A DNA stretch of 64,000 nucleotides from positions 1-64,000 of the forward strand of contig NZ_CBFIEO010000014.1 of NCBI RefSeq assembly GCF_965661665.1. The letters run 5' to 3'. Within the stretch, counting starts at the first letter, position 1; every line of letters begins with the position of its first letter. This stretch comes from Cognatiyoonia sp965661665. Its GTDB lineage: Bacteria > Pseudomonadota > Alphaproteobacteria > Rhodobacterales > Rhodobacteraceae. Positions 51,330 through 60,758 of the stretch are shown here, in pieces. The position numbers and the translations under genes were made by a program. The notes under the pieces are model-generated. The model searched no databases and was not told the origin of the DNA. It worked only from the letters and a program-made list of their open reading frames with translations.

Positions 51330-52547
51330 ATGACACTTGATATCGACTGGGTCCGCGCCCAATTCCCCGCCTTTTCCGCCGCACCGCTTCAAGGACAAGC
51401 CTTTTTTGAAAACGCAGGCGGCTCCTACACCTGCCGCCAAGTCATTGATCGGCTGACGCGATTCTACACGGAACGCAAAGTGCAACCCTATGCACCCTAT
51501 GAGGCCTCCACTTTGGGTGGATATGAAATGGATGAGGCGCGCGATAGGCTGTCTTCCATGCTCGGCGTCCAGCCACATGAGCTGTCCTTTGGGCCATCCA
51601 CCACACAGAACACTTACGTCCTGTCGCAAGCAGTCAAAGGCTGGTTGAAACCGGGTGAGGGGATCATCGTCACCAACCAAGACCATGAGGCGAATTCAGG
51701 CCCATGGCGACGGCTGGCGGAGGCGGACATTCCTGTTCGCGAATGGAAAATTGATGCGAAGACGGGTCTCTTGGATCCTGCCGATCTGGAAAACTTGCTC
51801 GACGACACGATCAAGCTGGTTGTCTTTCCGCACTGTTCCAATGTGTTTGGTGCGATCAATAATGTGGCCGCAATCACCAAGATCGCCCACGCAGCAGGCG
51901 CGCGTGTCTGCGTCGATGCGGTCAGCTATGCGCCGCACGGTTTTGTGGATGTTGGGGCGCTTGGTCCTGACGTCTACCTCTTCAGCGCTTACAAAACCTA
52001 CGGCCCGCATCAGGGCTTGATGGTGATCCGTGAGGCCTTCGGGATGGAGCTTCCCAACCAGGGCCATTTCTTCAACGGCGATCATTTAGAGAAACGATTT
52101 ACCCCCGCTGGTCCCGACCACGCGCAAGTAGCGGCATGCGCGGGCATGGCGGATTATATGGACGCGCTGTCTCAGCATCACGGTGGTGGAACGGGGGCCG
52201 AAGGTGCACGGGTCGCGCATAATCTGATGCGGCAGGCAGAGGTTGAACTGCTGCAACCGCTACTCGACTGCGTGTCATCCAAAAACTCCACCAGGGTCAT
52301 CGGACCAACCGACGCCACGCACCGTGCGCCGACTGTCGCGCTTCAAATTCAATCGAACCCTGAGGAGATGGCCGCAAAACTGGCAAAGCACGGCATCATG
52401 GCGGGCGGAGGGGATTTCTATGCAGTTCGACCCTTAGAAGCGATGGGTCTTGATCCGACAACCGGCGTGCTACGGCTGTCGTTCACCCATTACACGTCTA
52501 AGGCAGAGGTCGATCAGTTGATGGCCGCACTGGATCAGGAACTTTAG
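51330..52547 (+). CDS. Class V aminotransferase / cysteine desulfurase-like protein
   Basis: This 405-residue PLP enzyme of the SufS/NifS fold family opens FFENAGGSYTCRQVIDRL. VTNQDHEANSGPWRRL holds the His stacking on PLP, VCVDAVSYAPHGFVDV the Asp-x-x-x-x-x-His region, and LFSAYKTYGPHQGLM the Schiff-base Lys. No conserved catalytic Cys loop is apparent, so a lyase or aminotransferase of the cysteine desulfurase-like group is more likely than a true desulfurase. It starts just after a terminator and is probably an independent gene. The substrate is unknown. Confidence 0.82.
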   Translation: MTLDIDWVRAQFPAFSAAPLQGQAFFENAGGSYTCRQVIDRLTRFYTERKVQPYAPYEASTLGGYEMDEARDRLSSMLGVQPHELSFGPSTTQNTYVLSQAVKGWLKPGEGIIVTNQDHEANSGPWRRLAEADIPVREWKIDAKTGLLDPADLENLLDDTIKLVVFPHCSNVFGAINNVAAITKIAHAAGARVCVDAVSYAPHGFVDVGALGPDVYLFSAYKTYGPHQGLMVIREAFGMELPNQGHFFNGDHLEKRFTPAGPDHAQVAACAGMADYMDALSQHHGGGTGAEGARVAHNLMRQAEVELLQPLLDCVSSKNSTRVIGPTDATHRAPTVALQIQSNPEEMAAKLAKHGIMAGGGDFYAVRPLEAMGLDPTTGVLRLSFTHYTSKAEVDQLMAALDQEL

Positions 52548-52648
52548 GCAAGCACGGGCGGCATGATGCAAAAATGGGCCAATGATTTCCGCCGTTTTGC
52601 TTGACACCTCCGGCGCAGGGCTAGCTCTGGTGAAAAGAAAGACTTTGA

Positions 52649-54079
52649 ATGCCTGACGCTGCTCCAATCCTCCTCTGGTTCCGTCGTGATCTGCGCCTTG
52701 CCGATCATCCTGCGTTAACCGCGGCTGTGGAAACGGGGCGCCCGATCATCCCTGTTTTCATCAATGATGAAGTTGTTGCGGGGCAGGGTGCCGCCCCGCG
52801 GTTTCGCCTCGGCCTTTCTGTGGGATCGCTTGCCCAGCAACTCGAATCGAAGGGCAGCAAACTCATCCTTCGGCTGGGCGATGCGCTGCAGGTGTTGCGT
52901 AACTTGATCGCAGAAACGGGGGCCACCTCCGTCTATTGGAGCCGCGCCTATGATCCGATCACGAAAGACCGTGATAAGGCCCTGAAAGCGGCGCTGAAGG
53001 ACGACGGCATCACCGCGCAAAGCTTTACCGGACATCTGCTGTTTGAGCCTTGGACGGTTGAGACGAAAACTGGTGGTTTCTATCGCGTTTACACGCCGAT
53101 GTGGCGCGCCGTCCGCAACAGGGATGTGCCTGCGCCCGTGCCAGCACCAAGCAAGATACTAGCACCAACGGCTTGGCCCGCCTCTGACAACTTGGGCGAT
53201 TGGCAGTTGGACAAAGCCATGAACCGCGGTGCGGCGGTGTTGGGGCCGCATTGCACGGTGGGCGAAGCCGCTGCGAACGACCGCTTGGGTGCCTTCATAG
53301 AAGACCGCGTGGCGTCCTATGCCGATCAGCGGGACTTCCCGGCGGTCAACGGCACCAGCGGCCTGTCGGAGAACCTCACCTGCGGCGAGATCAGCCCCGC
53401 CACCTGTTGGCATGCTGGATGGTCCTCGTTCCGGCGCGGCGCGGATCAGGCCGAGATCTTTCTCAAAGAGCTTGTCTGGCGCGAGTTTGCGTATCACCTC
53501 GCCTTCCACACGCCGCACATCACCACGGCGAACTGGCGCCCTGAATGGGACGCCTTTCCTTGGAACACCGATGAAAGCACCGCCGAAGTGACAGCATGGA
53601 AGCAAGGCCGCACCGGCATCCCCTTTGTCGACGCCGCAATGCGCCAGATGTATGTCACAGGGGTGATGCACAACCGTGCGCGGATGATCGTCGCCTCCTA
53701 CCTCACCAAAAACTTGATGAGCCGCTGGCAGATTGGTGAACGTTGGTTCGCAGATTGCCTGATCGACTGGGATCCAGCCAGTAACGCGATGGGATGGCAA
53801 TGGGTTGCTGGGTCCGGTCCCGACGCCGCACCCTATTTCCGCGTCTTCAATCCGGTTACACAACTCGAAAAGTTTGACCGCGACGGGCGTTATCAAAAGC
53901 AATGGATTACTGAAGGGTTCGGACAACCAACCGAAACCGCACTGTCTTATTTCGACGCGATTCCACGCTCTTGGGGTCTGTCGCCAGATGACCGTTACCC
54001 AAGCCCGATTGTTACACCAGAGGAAGGTCGGATGCGCGCGCTGGATGCCTACGCTGCGCGCGAAAAACCCGCGAATTGA
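52649..54079 (+). CDS. phrB: Deoxyribodipyrimidine photolyase (class I)
   Basis: This 476-residue blue-light enzyme repairs cyclobutane pyrimidine dimers. The N-terminal antenna domain begins ILLWFRRDLRLADHPAL. The FAD domain has ELVWREFAYHLAFHTP, TGIPFVDAAMRQMYVTGVMHNRARMIVASYL, and WFADCLIDWDPASNAMGWQWVAGSGPDAAPYFRVFNP, the complete photolyase signature. The last 30 residues (MRALDAYAARE) are typical. A marine, light-exposed lifestyle fits. Confidence 0.94.
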   Translation: MPDAAPILLWFRRDLRLADHPALTAAVETGRPIIPVFINDEVVAGQGAAPRFRLGLSVGSLAQQLESKGSKLILRLGDALQVLRNLIAETGATSVYWSRAYDPITKDRDKALKAALKDDGITAQSFTGHLLFEPWTVETKTGGFYRVYTPMWRAVRNRDVPAPVPAPSKILAPTAWPASDNLGDWQLDKAMNRGAAVLGPHCTVGEAAANDRLGAFIEDRVASYADQRDFPAVNGTSGLSENLTCGEISPATCWHAGWSSFRRGADQAEIFLKELVWREFAYHLAFHTPHITTANWRPEWDAFPWNTDESTAEVTAWKQGRTGIPFVDAAMRQMYVTGVMHNRARMIVASYLTKNLMSRWQIGERWFADCLIDWDPASNAMGWQWVAGSGPDAAPYFRVFNPVTQLEKFDRDGRYQKQWITEGFGQPTETALSYFDAIPRSWGLSPDDRYPSPIVTPEEGRMRALDAYAAREKPAN

Positions 54080-54186
54080 CGTTGCTGCGTTGGTGAGACT
54101 TAACGCGTGACTCTGTCAAAACAAAGGTTAATCTACCACTCAGCTGCGTCTCATGTTGGGCGTGGCACGAATGCAGGGGGTGCAAC

Positions 54187-55395
54187 ATGATTTACACGTC
54201 AACCGAGGGGCAGACGGATCTGCCGCGTTATTTCAAACCGGTTTTTGATAAGATCAAGAACGTGGAAAAGGGTCGGCTGGACATTGTTTTGCAAGACGGT
54301 CGCCGCTTTCGGATCGAAGGCAAAGAGCTGGGCCACGTGGCCGAAGTGCACATCCATCACCCCGATGTTTTTGCCCGCACCATTCGCGAAGGCGATATGG
54401 GCTTTTGTGATGCCTACCTCGAAGGACAGTGGTCCACACCCGACCTGATGGCCTTTATGGATATGGTCCACGACGGTGCGGAAGACATGTATGACGGCTT
54501 CCCTGGCCAAGCGCTTGTCCGCGCTTATGAAAAACTGCGGTTTTGGTTGCAGAGCAATACAAAACGGCAGGCCAAGAAAAACATCAGCTATCATTATGAC
54601 TTAGGCAACGACTTCTACGCACTCTGGCTGGATGACACGATGACATACTCATCGGCCAAGTTCGAAACTGGTCAGGAAAGCCTTGAGAGAGCACAAACCC
54701 AGAAATACGCCAGTATGGTCGATCAGATGGGCGCGCAGCCCGGTGATCACGTGTTGGAGATCGGCTGTGGTTGGGGCGGCTTTGCAGAATATGCCGCGAA
54801 AGAGCGTGGGCTGAAGGTGACCTGCCTGACGATCAGTCAAGAACAGTTTAATTATGCCGTGGATCGTATCGAAAAGGCAGGTCTTTCCGACATGGTGACA
54901 CTCAAGATGCAGGACTATCGTGATGAAACCGGTGTCTATGATGGCATCGCCAGCATCGAAATGTTTGAGGCTGTTGGGCAAAAGTATTGGCCCGCATATT
55001 TCAACACCGTGCGTGACCGTCTCAAGCCAGGCAAGCAGGCGACGTTGCAAATTATCACGGTCGGGGATCACCGCTGGGACACATACGTCGATCGCCCAGA
55101 CTTTATTCAGAAATACATCTTTCCCGGTGGCATGCTGCCAAGTCCGACGAAGCTGCGCGAAGCGGTGGAAAACGCCGGGCTCAAAGTCGTCAAATCCATC
55201 GAGTTTGGCGAAAGCTACAGCCAAACCCTGCGCCGTTGGCACGAGATCTTTAACGAAAAATGGGATCAGGTCGCCGCAATGGGCTTTGACGAGCGGTTCA
55301 AACGCATGTGGAACTTTTATCTCACCTCTTGCGCGGGAACGTTTCATAGCGGAAACTGCGACGTAACACAGATAACAATAAGCCGGCCGTCTTGA
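54187..55395 (+). CDS. Cyclopropane-fatty-acid synthase family methyltransferase
   Basis: This 402-residue SAM-dependent enzyme acts on unsaturated acyl chains of phospholipids. ISYHYDLGNDFYALWLDDTMTYSSA is the family substrate-site motif, VLEIGCGWGGFAEYAA is the AdoMet loop, and IFPGGMLPSPTKLREA follows. A DUF-type N-terminal lipid-binding part (residues 1-110) precedes it. Whether the product is a cyclopropane or another methylated lipid cannot be told. It is 107 bases after phrB and 37 before the trgA remnant. Confidence 0.88.
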   Translation: MIYTSTEGQTDLPRYFKPVFDKIKNVEKGRLDIVLQDGRRFRIEGKELGHVAEVHIHHPDVFARTIREGDMGFCDAYLEGQWSTPDLMAFMDMVHDGAEDMYDGFPGQALVRAYEKLRFWLQSNTKRQAKKNISYHYDLGNDFYALWLDDTMTYSSAKFETGQESLERAQTQKYASMVDQMGAQPGDHVLEIGCGWGGFAEYAAKERGLKVTCLTISQEQFNYAVDRIEKAGLSDMVTLKMQDYRDETGVYDGIASIEMFEAVGQKYWPAYFNTVRDRLKPGKQATLQIITVGDHRWDTYVDRPDFIQKYIFPGGMLPSPTKLREAVENAGLKVVKSIEFGESYSQTLRRWHEIFNEKWDQVAAMGFDERFKRMWNFYLTSCAGTFHSGNCDVTQITISRPS

Positions 55396-55432
55396 CACGG
55401 CCGTCACAGGCTTAGAGCGGGAGGATGAGAGG

Positions 55433-55872
55433 ATGCCGACGTTTGGCCGCCTCATAGAGGCAATCTGTTTTGCAGCGCTAGGGGCGTATCTGGCGACCAT
55501 CACAACACCGCCGTTTGAAGAAGGAACCGTGCCGTGGTTCTGGATGCCGCTTTGCGTGGCAACAGGGCTTTGGGGCGGCTGGGTGGTTGTGGAAAAACAT
55601 GCTGGCCACGGGGTATCATCGGGCGTTGGCAACGGCACCACTGGCGTCGTTGCGAAGGTGTTTTGGATCATCGAGCTCTATTCTTTTTATGAGATGATCG
55701 TACGCTCGATGAGAAAGACTTACGACGGTCCGCTAGAGGCGATTGTGGCATCTTCGAACTGGCTTGGGAGCATGCGCAAGAACTCGGAACCGTCGATGTG
55801 ATTGTCTCTACCTTGGTGGGAGGTATCATTGCTGGACTGATCACTGAAGTCTTCGGTAGTCGGTTCTCCTAA
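55433..55872 (+). pseudogene. TrgA-family membrane protein, frameshifted near its end
   Basis: The main frame reads RLIEAICFAALGAYLATITTPP, GVSSGVGNGTTGVVAKVFW and YSFYEMIVRSMRKTYDGPLEAIV, typical of TrgA, first described with tellurite resistance in Rhodobacter. It then loses the family sequence and stops at 55801. In another frame from about 55747 the expected C-terminus continues IFELAWEHAQELGTVDVIVS, TLVGGIIAGLITEVFGSRFS and stops at 55872. A single missing base near 55746 explains this. The 122-residue product keeps three of four helices, so partial function is conceivable. Confidence 0.75.
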
Positions 55873-55972
55873 GGCGGTTTTGAAGAGCGTTGGGATAGCC
55901 TTTCTGAGCGGTCTTGAGTTAGGTGACTTGGCGACCTAGAGAGGATCAAAGAGTGAAGGAATGGTGGGACAA

Positions 55973-57007
55973 ATGACCATTAAAGCAGACCTCGCCGACG
56001 CCGTTGGCAACACCCCACTGATCCGCTTGAGGGCTGCGTCGGAAGCGACGGGTTGTGAGATCCTCGGCAAAGCTGAATTTCTGAACCCCGGGCAGTCCGT
56101 CAAAGATCGCGCTGCGCTATTTATCATCCGCGATGCGATTAAAAGAGGCACACTCAAGCCAGGCGGCACCATTGTTGAGGGAACAGCCGGAAACACGGGG
56201 ATTGGTTTGGCTTTGGTCGGCGCGTCGATGGGCTTCAAAACCGTCATCGTGATCCCCGACACCCAGTCCGAAGAAAAGAAAGAGATGATCCGCCTTGCAG
56301 GTGCGAACCTAGTCCAAGTGCCCGCTGCGCCCTACCGCAACCCAAACAACTATGTCCGCTACTCCCAACGGCTCGCCGAGGAACTCAACAAGACGGAGCC
56401 GCATGGCGCGATCTGGGCAAACCAATTCGACAACACCGCAAACCGCCAAGCACATATCGAAACCACAGGGCCGGAGATTTGGGAACAAACTGCTGGCAAG
56501 CTCGATGGCTTCATTTGTGCGGCTGGGTCTGGCGGCACGGTCGCAGGCATGGGGGCCTATCTACAGCCCAAAGGCGTGAAGGTTGGTCTGGCGGATCCCG
56601 ATGGCGCCGCGCTCTACAGCTACTACACAACGGGGGAACTCGCATCTTCCGGCGGCTCGATCACCGAAGGGATCGGGCAGGGGCGCATCACGGCAAACCT
56701 CGAAGGGTTCATACCTGATTTCTGCTGCAATGTGCCTGATGCCGAAGCGCTAAACATCGTTTTCGACCTATTGCGCGATGAGGGCCTCGTGATGGGCGGC
56801 TCCACCGGTATCAACATCGCCGGTGCGACCCGCATGGCCAAAGATATGGGCCCCGGCCACACCATCGTGACGATCCTGTGCGACTACGGCACGCGCTATC
56901 AGTCTAAGATTTTCAACCCAGACTTCCTGCGCAGCAAAGACCTGCCGGTGCCGGAATTTCTGACCAATGAACAAACCGATATACCATCGGTCTTTGAGGA
57001 CGTCTAA
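55973..57007 (+). CDS. cysK: Cysteine synthase A (O-acetylserine sulfhydrylase)
   Basis: This 344-residue PLP enzyme makes cysteine from O-acetylserine and sulfide. The PLP Lys is in NPGQSVKDRAALFII. VEGTAGNTGIGLALVG is the substrate loop, ICAAGSGGTVAGMGAYL the phosphate loop, and GGSITEGIGQGRITAN follows. ATG 55973 has GGTGGGA at good spacing and is preferred over 55961. The stop overlaps the next ATG (TAATG). The length, about 20 residues above E. coli CysK, matches the longer alphaproteobacterial type. Confidence 0.92.
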   Translation: MTIKADLADAVGNTPLIRLRAASEATGCEILGKAEFLNPGQSVKDRAALFIIRDAIKRGTLKPGGTIVEGTAGNTGIGLALVGASMGFKTVIVIPDTQSEEKKEMIRLAGANLVQVPAAPYRNPNNYVRYSQRLAEELNKTEPHGAIWANQFDNTANRQAHIETTGPEIWEQTAGKLDGFICAAGSGGTVAGMGAYLQPKGVKVGLADPDGAALYSYYTTGELASSGGSITEGIGQGRITANLEGFIPDFCCNVPDAEALNIVFDLLRDEGLVMGGSTGINIAGATRMAKDMGPGHTIVTILCDYGTRYQSKIFNPDFLRSKDLPVPEFLTNEQTDIPSVFEDV

Positions 57008-59280
57008 TGGACCTCAGGCCTCTTCTCCGTCTGGTTATCGTTTGGATTGCGCTGTCATGGACCTCTTTGGCCCATGCGCAAGACCTGCCAGCGGAATGGA
57101 CCAATCTTGCGTCACGCGCAGAAGTCACCGTCACCAATGACGAATCATCGCTTTTTGCGCTGAACCGGCTGCGCAACAATCTGATTACCTGGCGGAAGAC
57201 GTTCGCCGAACAGCGCGACGCTAATGTCGGTCGACTTGCCACGTTGGATGCGCAGCTTGCCGCATTGGGACCGGCCAAGGATGATGGCGGCAACCCGCAA
57301 ATCGCATTGCGCCGCGCCCTGATTGAACGCCAGCGGGCAGAGGAATTTGCACCAACAGCATTCGCACAAGAAGCGTTTGCCCGTGCCGATGGTTTGATCC
57401 GCGAGGTCGATACCCGTATCTTTGAATTGGAGCGCGCCGCGCTCACGACACGCGGCATGACGCCGCTCAATCCTGTGAACTGGTTTCCCGCCACTCAATC
57501 CTTCGGGTCCGCGTTGCAAATCTTTGGAAATGAGGTTGTGTCGGGCCTGCAAGTTGGGTGGCAAAATGGATTCGTGCAGTCCAATGCGCCTGTTGCATTG
57601 GGATTGATCGTAGTAGGTTTCGTGTTGATGACCCAATCTGCCCGCCGGACCGCAAGGCTAAGACGCTCATCCACAATTGCCGGCAGCGAATGGCGCCCCA
57701 TCTATGATTTCCTACTAAGTTTGGCGCAGCTCGTCTTGCCCCTTGTTGGGCTTTGGGCTGTGATCGGAGGGGTCCAGCGCCTTGATGTGCTGAGCGCGAC
57801 CGGCACGGACATCCTTCGCGCCATTGGTCAGGCTGGTACACTCATTATTGTGGCACGCTGGCTGTCCGCCGCTTTCTTTCCGAAAGGCGGACCAGAAGGC
57901 CCGTTGGGCTTTGACCATCTGTCTAGACAATTCTTTAGGCAACTTGGGATCATCTTTGGCATAGGCTTGTCCTTGATCACCCTCATTGAAGCTATCATGA
58001 CGTCGGTTGACGCACCATCCATCAACGCCACCGTGCTTGCCTTCCCGATTGTCGTTGTCTTGAGCGTTGCTCTTTTCAGATTTGGACAAATGATCGGAGG
58101 GCCAGCAAGCGAGTTTGTTGATGGGGAAGGGACATGGCGCCTTCGCAAGTTCTTTGGATCATTGTCGATCATTGTGGCCGTGGCGGCGCCATTGCTGTCG
58201 GCACTGGGGTACAAGACTGGTTATACGGCTCTACTGCAGCCGTTCATCATGACGATTGCGTTGACCGGCTTCGTCATGCTCTTGCAACAACTAGTCAATG
58301 CTCTTTGGTCATTGATGCGCCAAGACGACGATGAAGGCGCGGGGCCACTGGCACCGGTCCTGATCGGTATTTTGCTCGGCTGCCTTGCTTTGCCTGTGCT
58401 TGCCCTGATCTGGGGGGCTGGTTCATCAGATTTGCGCGAGGTGTGGACACGGTTCCAGACGGGTCTGACGTTTGGCGAAACGACGTTGTCTCCGACAGAC
58501 TTCCTTTGGTTTCTCATTATCTTCGCCGTCGGCTACCTTCTGACACGATTGGTACAGTCGGCGCTGCGCAACAATGTCCTGCCACGCACCAAGCTGGATC
58601 TTGGCGGGCGTAACGCAATCGTTGCGGGCGTGGGGTATGTGGGCATCATCCTTGCCGCTGTCATCGCGATCACCAGCGCTGGGATCGACTTGACCAACCT
58701 TGCACTAGTCGCAGGTGCCTTGTCCGTGGGTATCGGTTTTGGCCTGCAAACCATCGTCTCGAACTTCGTCTCTGGCATCATCCTGTTGATCGAACGGCCA
58801 GTGAGCGAGGGCGATTGGATCGAGGTCAACGGGCAAGCGGGTTATGTCCGTGACATCTCCGTCCGGTCCACTCGTATAGAAACCTTCGACCGCTCTGACG
58901 TCATCATTCCCAACGCAGACCTGTTGAACAATCAAGTGACCAACCTGACCCGCGACAATTCCGTTGGTCGCGTGATCGTACCGGTTGGTGTGGCTTATGG
59001 AACGGATGTGGAAAAGGTCCGCGAAATTCTCAAAAACATTGCAATGGCACACCCAATGGTCCTGCATAACCCCGAGCCAAATGTGCTGTTCCAAGCCTTT
59101 GGCGCAAGCTCGCTCGATTTCGAAATCCGGGCTCTTCTGCGCGACATCAATTTCGGCATGTCTGTGAAGTCCGAACTGAACACCGAGATTGCAAAGCAGT
59201 TCGCCGCCGAAGGCATCGAAATCCCATTCCCACAGCGGGATATCTGGCTTAAGAATGCGCCTGGGGCGGACAAGTCGTGA
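57007..59280 (+). CDS. DUF3772 / MscS-family mechanosensitive channel
   Basis: This 757-residue inner-membrane protein has a signal peptide (LVIVWIALSWTSLAHAQ), a periplasmic DUF3772-type helical domain (about 25-170), some eleven membrane helices, then the MscS core. The pore-lining helix is DLTNLALVAGALSVGIGFGLQTIVSNFVSGIILLIERP (about 562-599), followed by the beta domain EGDWIEVNGQAGYVRDI and IETFDRSDVIIPNADLLN. It relieves osmotic downshock. It overlaps cysK (TAATG) and alaX (GTGA), so the four genes are coupled. Confidence 0.92.
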   Translation: MDLRPLLRLVIVWIALSWTSLAHAQDLPAEWTNLASRAEVTVTNDESSLFALNRLRNNLITWRKTFAEQRDANVGRLATLDAQLAALGPAKDDGGNPQIALRRALIERQRAEEFAPTAFAQEAFARADGLIREVDTRIFELERAALTTRGMTPLNPVNWFPATQSFGSALQIFGNEVVSGLQVGWQNGFVQSNAPVALGLIVVGFVLMTQSARRTARLRRSSTIAGSEWRPIYDFLLSLAQLVLPLVGLWAVIGGVQRLDVLSATGTDILRAIGQAGTLIIVARWLSAAFFPKGGPEGPLGFDHLSRQFFRQLGIIFGIGLSLITLIEAIMTSVDAPSINATVLAFPIVVVLSVALFRFGQMIGGPASEFVDGEGTWRLRKFFGSLSIIVAVAAPLLSALGYKTGYTALLQPFIMTIALTGFVMLLQQLVNALWSLMRQDDDEGAGPLAPVLIGILLGCLALPVLALIWGAGSSDLREVWTRFQTGLTFGETTLSPTDFLWFLIIFAVGYLLTRLVQSALRNNVLPRTKLDLGGRNAIVAGVGYVGIILAAVIAITSAGIDLTNLALVAGALSVGIGFGLQTIVSNFVSGIILLIERPVSEGDWIEVNGQAGYVRDISVRSTRIETFDRSDVIIPNADLLNNQVTNLTRDNSVGRVIVPVGVAYGTDVEKVREILKNIAMAHPMVLHNPEPNVLFQAFGASSLDFEIRALLRDINFGMSVKSELNTEIAKQFAAEGIEIPFPQRDIWLKNAPGADKS

Positions 59281-59996
59281 CGAAATTGCTGTTTCACGAA
59301 GACGCATATCTGCGTGAGTGCGATGGGACCGTGACCGCCCACACGGATGAAGGTGGGATCATTGTCGATCAAACCGTTTTCTACCCGACATCCGGCGGCC
59401 AACCCGGCGACAACGGGATGTTGGTCTGGGACGGCGGCTCCATCGAAATCGCGATCGCTATGAAAGGCCCTAACGGGGCTGTTGTGCTCATCCCGGCCGA
59501 ACCGGTTGGTTTGCCCGCAGTGGGTCAATCGCTGATGCAGGTTTTGGACTGGGACCGACGCTATCGCCACATGCGTATGCACACAGCCCTGCATCTTTTG
59601 TCGGTCGTCATCCCCTTGGCAGTGACAGGCGGCTCCATCGGTGCGGAGAAGAGCAGACTTGATTTCGACATGCCAACGGCCCCGGCGAACAAAGACGCGC
59701 TCAATGACACGCTGAACCGCCTCATCGACTGCGACTTTCTGGTGTCGACGGAAGAGATCACAGAGGTTGAGCTCGACGCGCAGCCAACTCTTGTGAAGAC
59801 CATGTCGGTTCAACCCCCGCGCGGCGCAGGTTTGATCCGCCTTGTCCGTATTGGGGAAGGGGACAACACCGCCGATTTGCAGCCCTGCGGTGGCACCCAC
59901 GTGCGCCACACCAAAGAGATTGGCCATGTGCGCATCGGCAAGGTTGAAAAGAAAGGCCGACAAAACCGTCGTGTCAATATAACCTTAGAGGCGTGA
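59277..59996 (+). CDS. alaX: Free-standing alanyl-tRNA editing protein AlaX
   Basis: This 239-residue hydrolase removes Ser or Gly from mischarged tRNA-Ala. FYPTSGGQPGDNGML opens it. The zinc ligands are in RMHTALHLLSVV (HxxxH) and LQPCGGTHVRHTKEIGHV (CxxxH). It matches the editing domain of AlaS without the catalytic domain. GTG 59277 overlaps the preceding stop as GTGA. alaS itself is 29 kb away. Confidence 0.92.
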   Translation: MTKLLFHEDAYLRECDGTVTAHTDEGGIIVDQTVFYPTSGGQPGDNGMLVWDGGSIEIAIAMKGPNGAVVLIPAEPVGLPAVGQSLMQVLDWDRRYRHMRMHTALHLLSVVIPLAVTGGSIGAEKSRLDFDMPTAPANKDALNDTLNRLIDCDFLVSTEEITEVELDAQPTLVKTMSVQPPRGAGLIRLVRIGEGDNTADLQPCGGTHVRHTKEIGHVRIGKVEKKGRQNRRVNITLEA

Positions 59997-60610
59997 TGCG
60001 TCTGTTCGTCGGTTTCCTGTGTCTCGCTATGACCCTTGCCACTCCCGCAATGGCGCGGATGGAAGGGTGCTCAAAAGCGCAAGAAGCCTCCGTCAAAACT
60101 GCCGTCGCGGTGGCCAAGCGCCTTGCTGTGACAGCAGCCGCCAATGTCCGCGAAGATGAGCTTTATTCAAAGTGGTTTGGGAATTACTCGCCTGCTGCCG
60201 CAGAAACGGTCCGCGCCAATTTCAAAAGCATCGCACGCGCCATCAGAACCGGAGGTGTCACGGCGCGATGCGGGCGTGTCGGCCGTGAGGATTGTGAGAT
60301 TGAGACTTACGCTTATGTCTTCTCGGACGAGGCGTTCTTGGTCCACATTTGCCCGTCGTTCTTCAATCAACCGCACATGCGGACGTTTAACCCTAGAACG
60401 GAAGATGGTGAGAACGGATCAAAGGGCGGTACCATTGTTCATGAGATCAGCCACTTCGTGGTTGTCGCACAGACGGAAGACCACTGCTATAGCCGGTCAG
60501 AATGCAGTGATATGGCGATCCGCGACCCTAACCGTGCGATTGAGAACGCCGACAGTTATCAGTATTTCGCCGAAGACATTTGGTTGCGCTGGATCGAAAC
60601 CGAAAAGTAA
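59996..60610 (+). CDS. Secreted aspzincin (M35-type) metallopeptidase
   Basis: This 204-residue secreted protein has a signal peptide LFVGFLCLAMTLATPAMA. The zinc site is GGTIVHEISHFVVV (HExxH), followed by NADSYQYFAEDIWL, the aspzincin NADSYxxF/Y motif of deuterolysin and lysine-specific endopeptidases. Several Cys (GCSK, ARCGRVGREDC, HCYSRSEC) suggest disulfides. ATG 59996 overlaps the alaX stop (TGATG). Why a secreted protease is translated with a tRNA-editing enzyme is unclear. Confidence 0.82.
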   Translation: MRLFVGFLCLAMTLATPAMARMEGCSKAQEASVKTAVAVAKRLAVTAAANVREDELYSKWFGNYSPAAAETVRANFKSIARAIRTGGVTARCGRVGREDCEIETYAYVFSDEAFLVHICPSFFNQPHMRTFNPRTEDGENGSKGGTIVHEISHFVVVAQTEDHCYSRSECSDMAIRDPNRAIENADSYQYFAEDIWLRWIETEK

Positions 60611-60668
60611 TTCAACCGCAATCCAGCCCTTGCAACAGCTCTGCCGCGCCGCTAAATAGCCCCCACGC

Positions 60669-60758
60669 GGACAGGTGGCCGAGTGGTCGAAGGCGCACGC
60701 CTGGAAAGTGTGTAGGCGGGAAACCGTCTCCAGGGTTCGAATCCCTGTCTGTCCGCCA
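60669..60758 (+). tRNA. tRNA-Ser (anticodon GGA)
   Basis: A 90-base class II tRNA with encoded CCA: acceptor GGACAGG/TCTGTCC with G discriminator, D arm GGCCGAGTGGTCGAAGGC, anticodon loop CTGGAAA giving GGA (Ser, UCC/UCU), a long variable arm GTAGGCGGGAAACCGTCTC, and T arm CAGGG-TTCGAAT-CCCTG. AT-richer DNA with an integrase remnant follows. Confidence 0.95.

Noticed and set aside
53159..53926. A 255-codon open frame opposite phrB
   Set aside because: Covers the conserved FAD-binding part of phrB in antisense; no independent evidence.
54649..55671. A 340-codon open frame on the minus strand opposite the CFA-type gene
   Set aside because: Shadow of a gene with complete motifs on the other strand; no ribosome site or recognisable domain.
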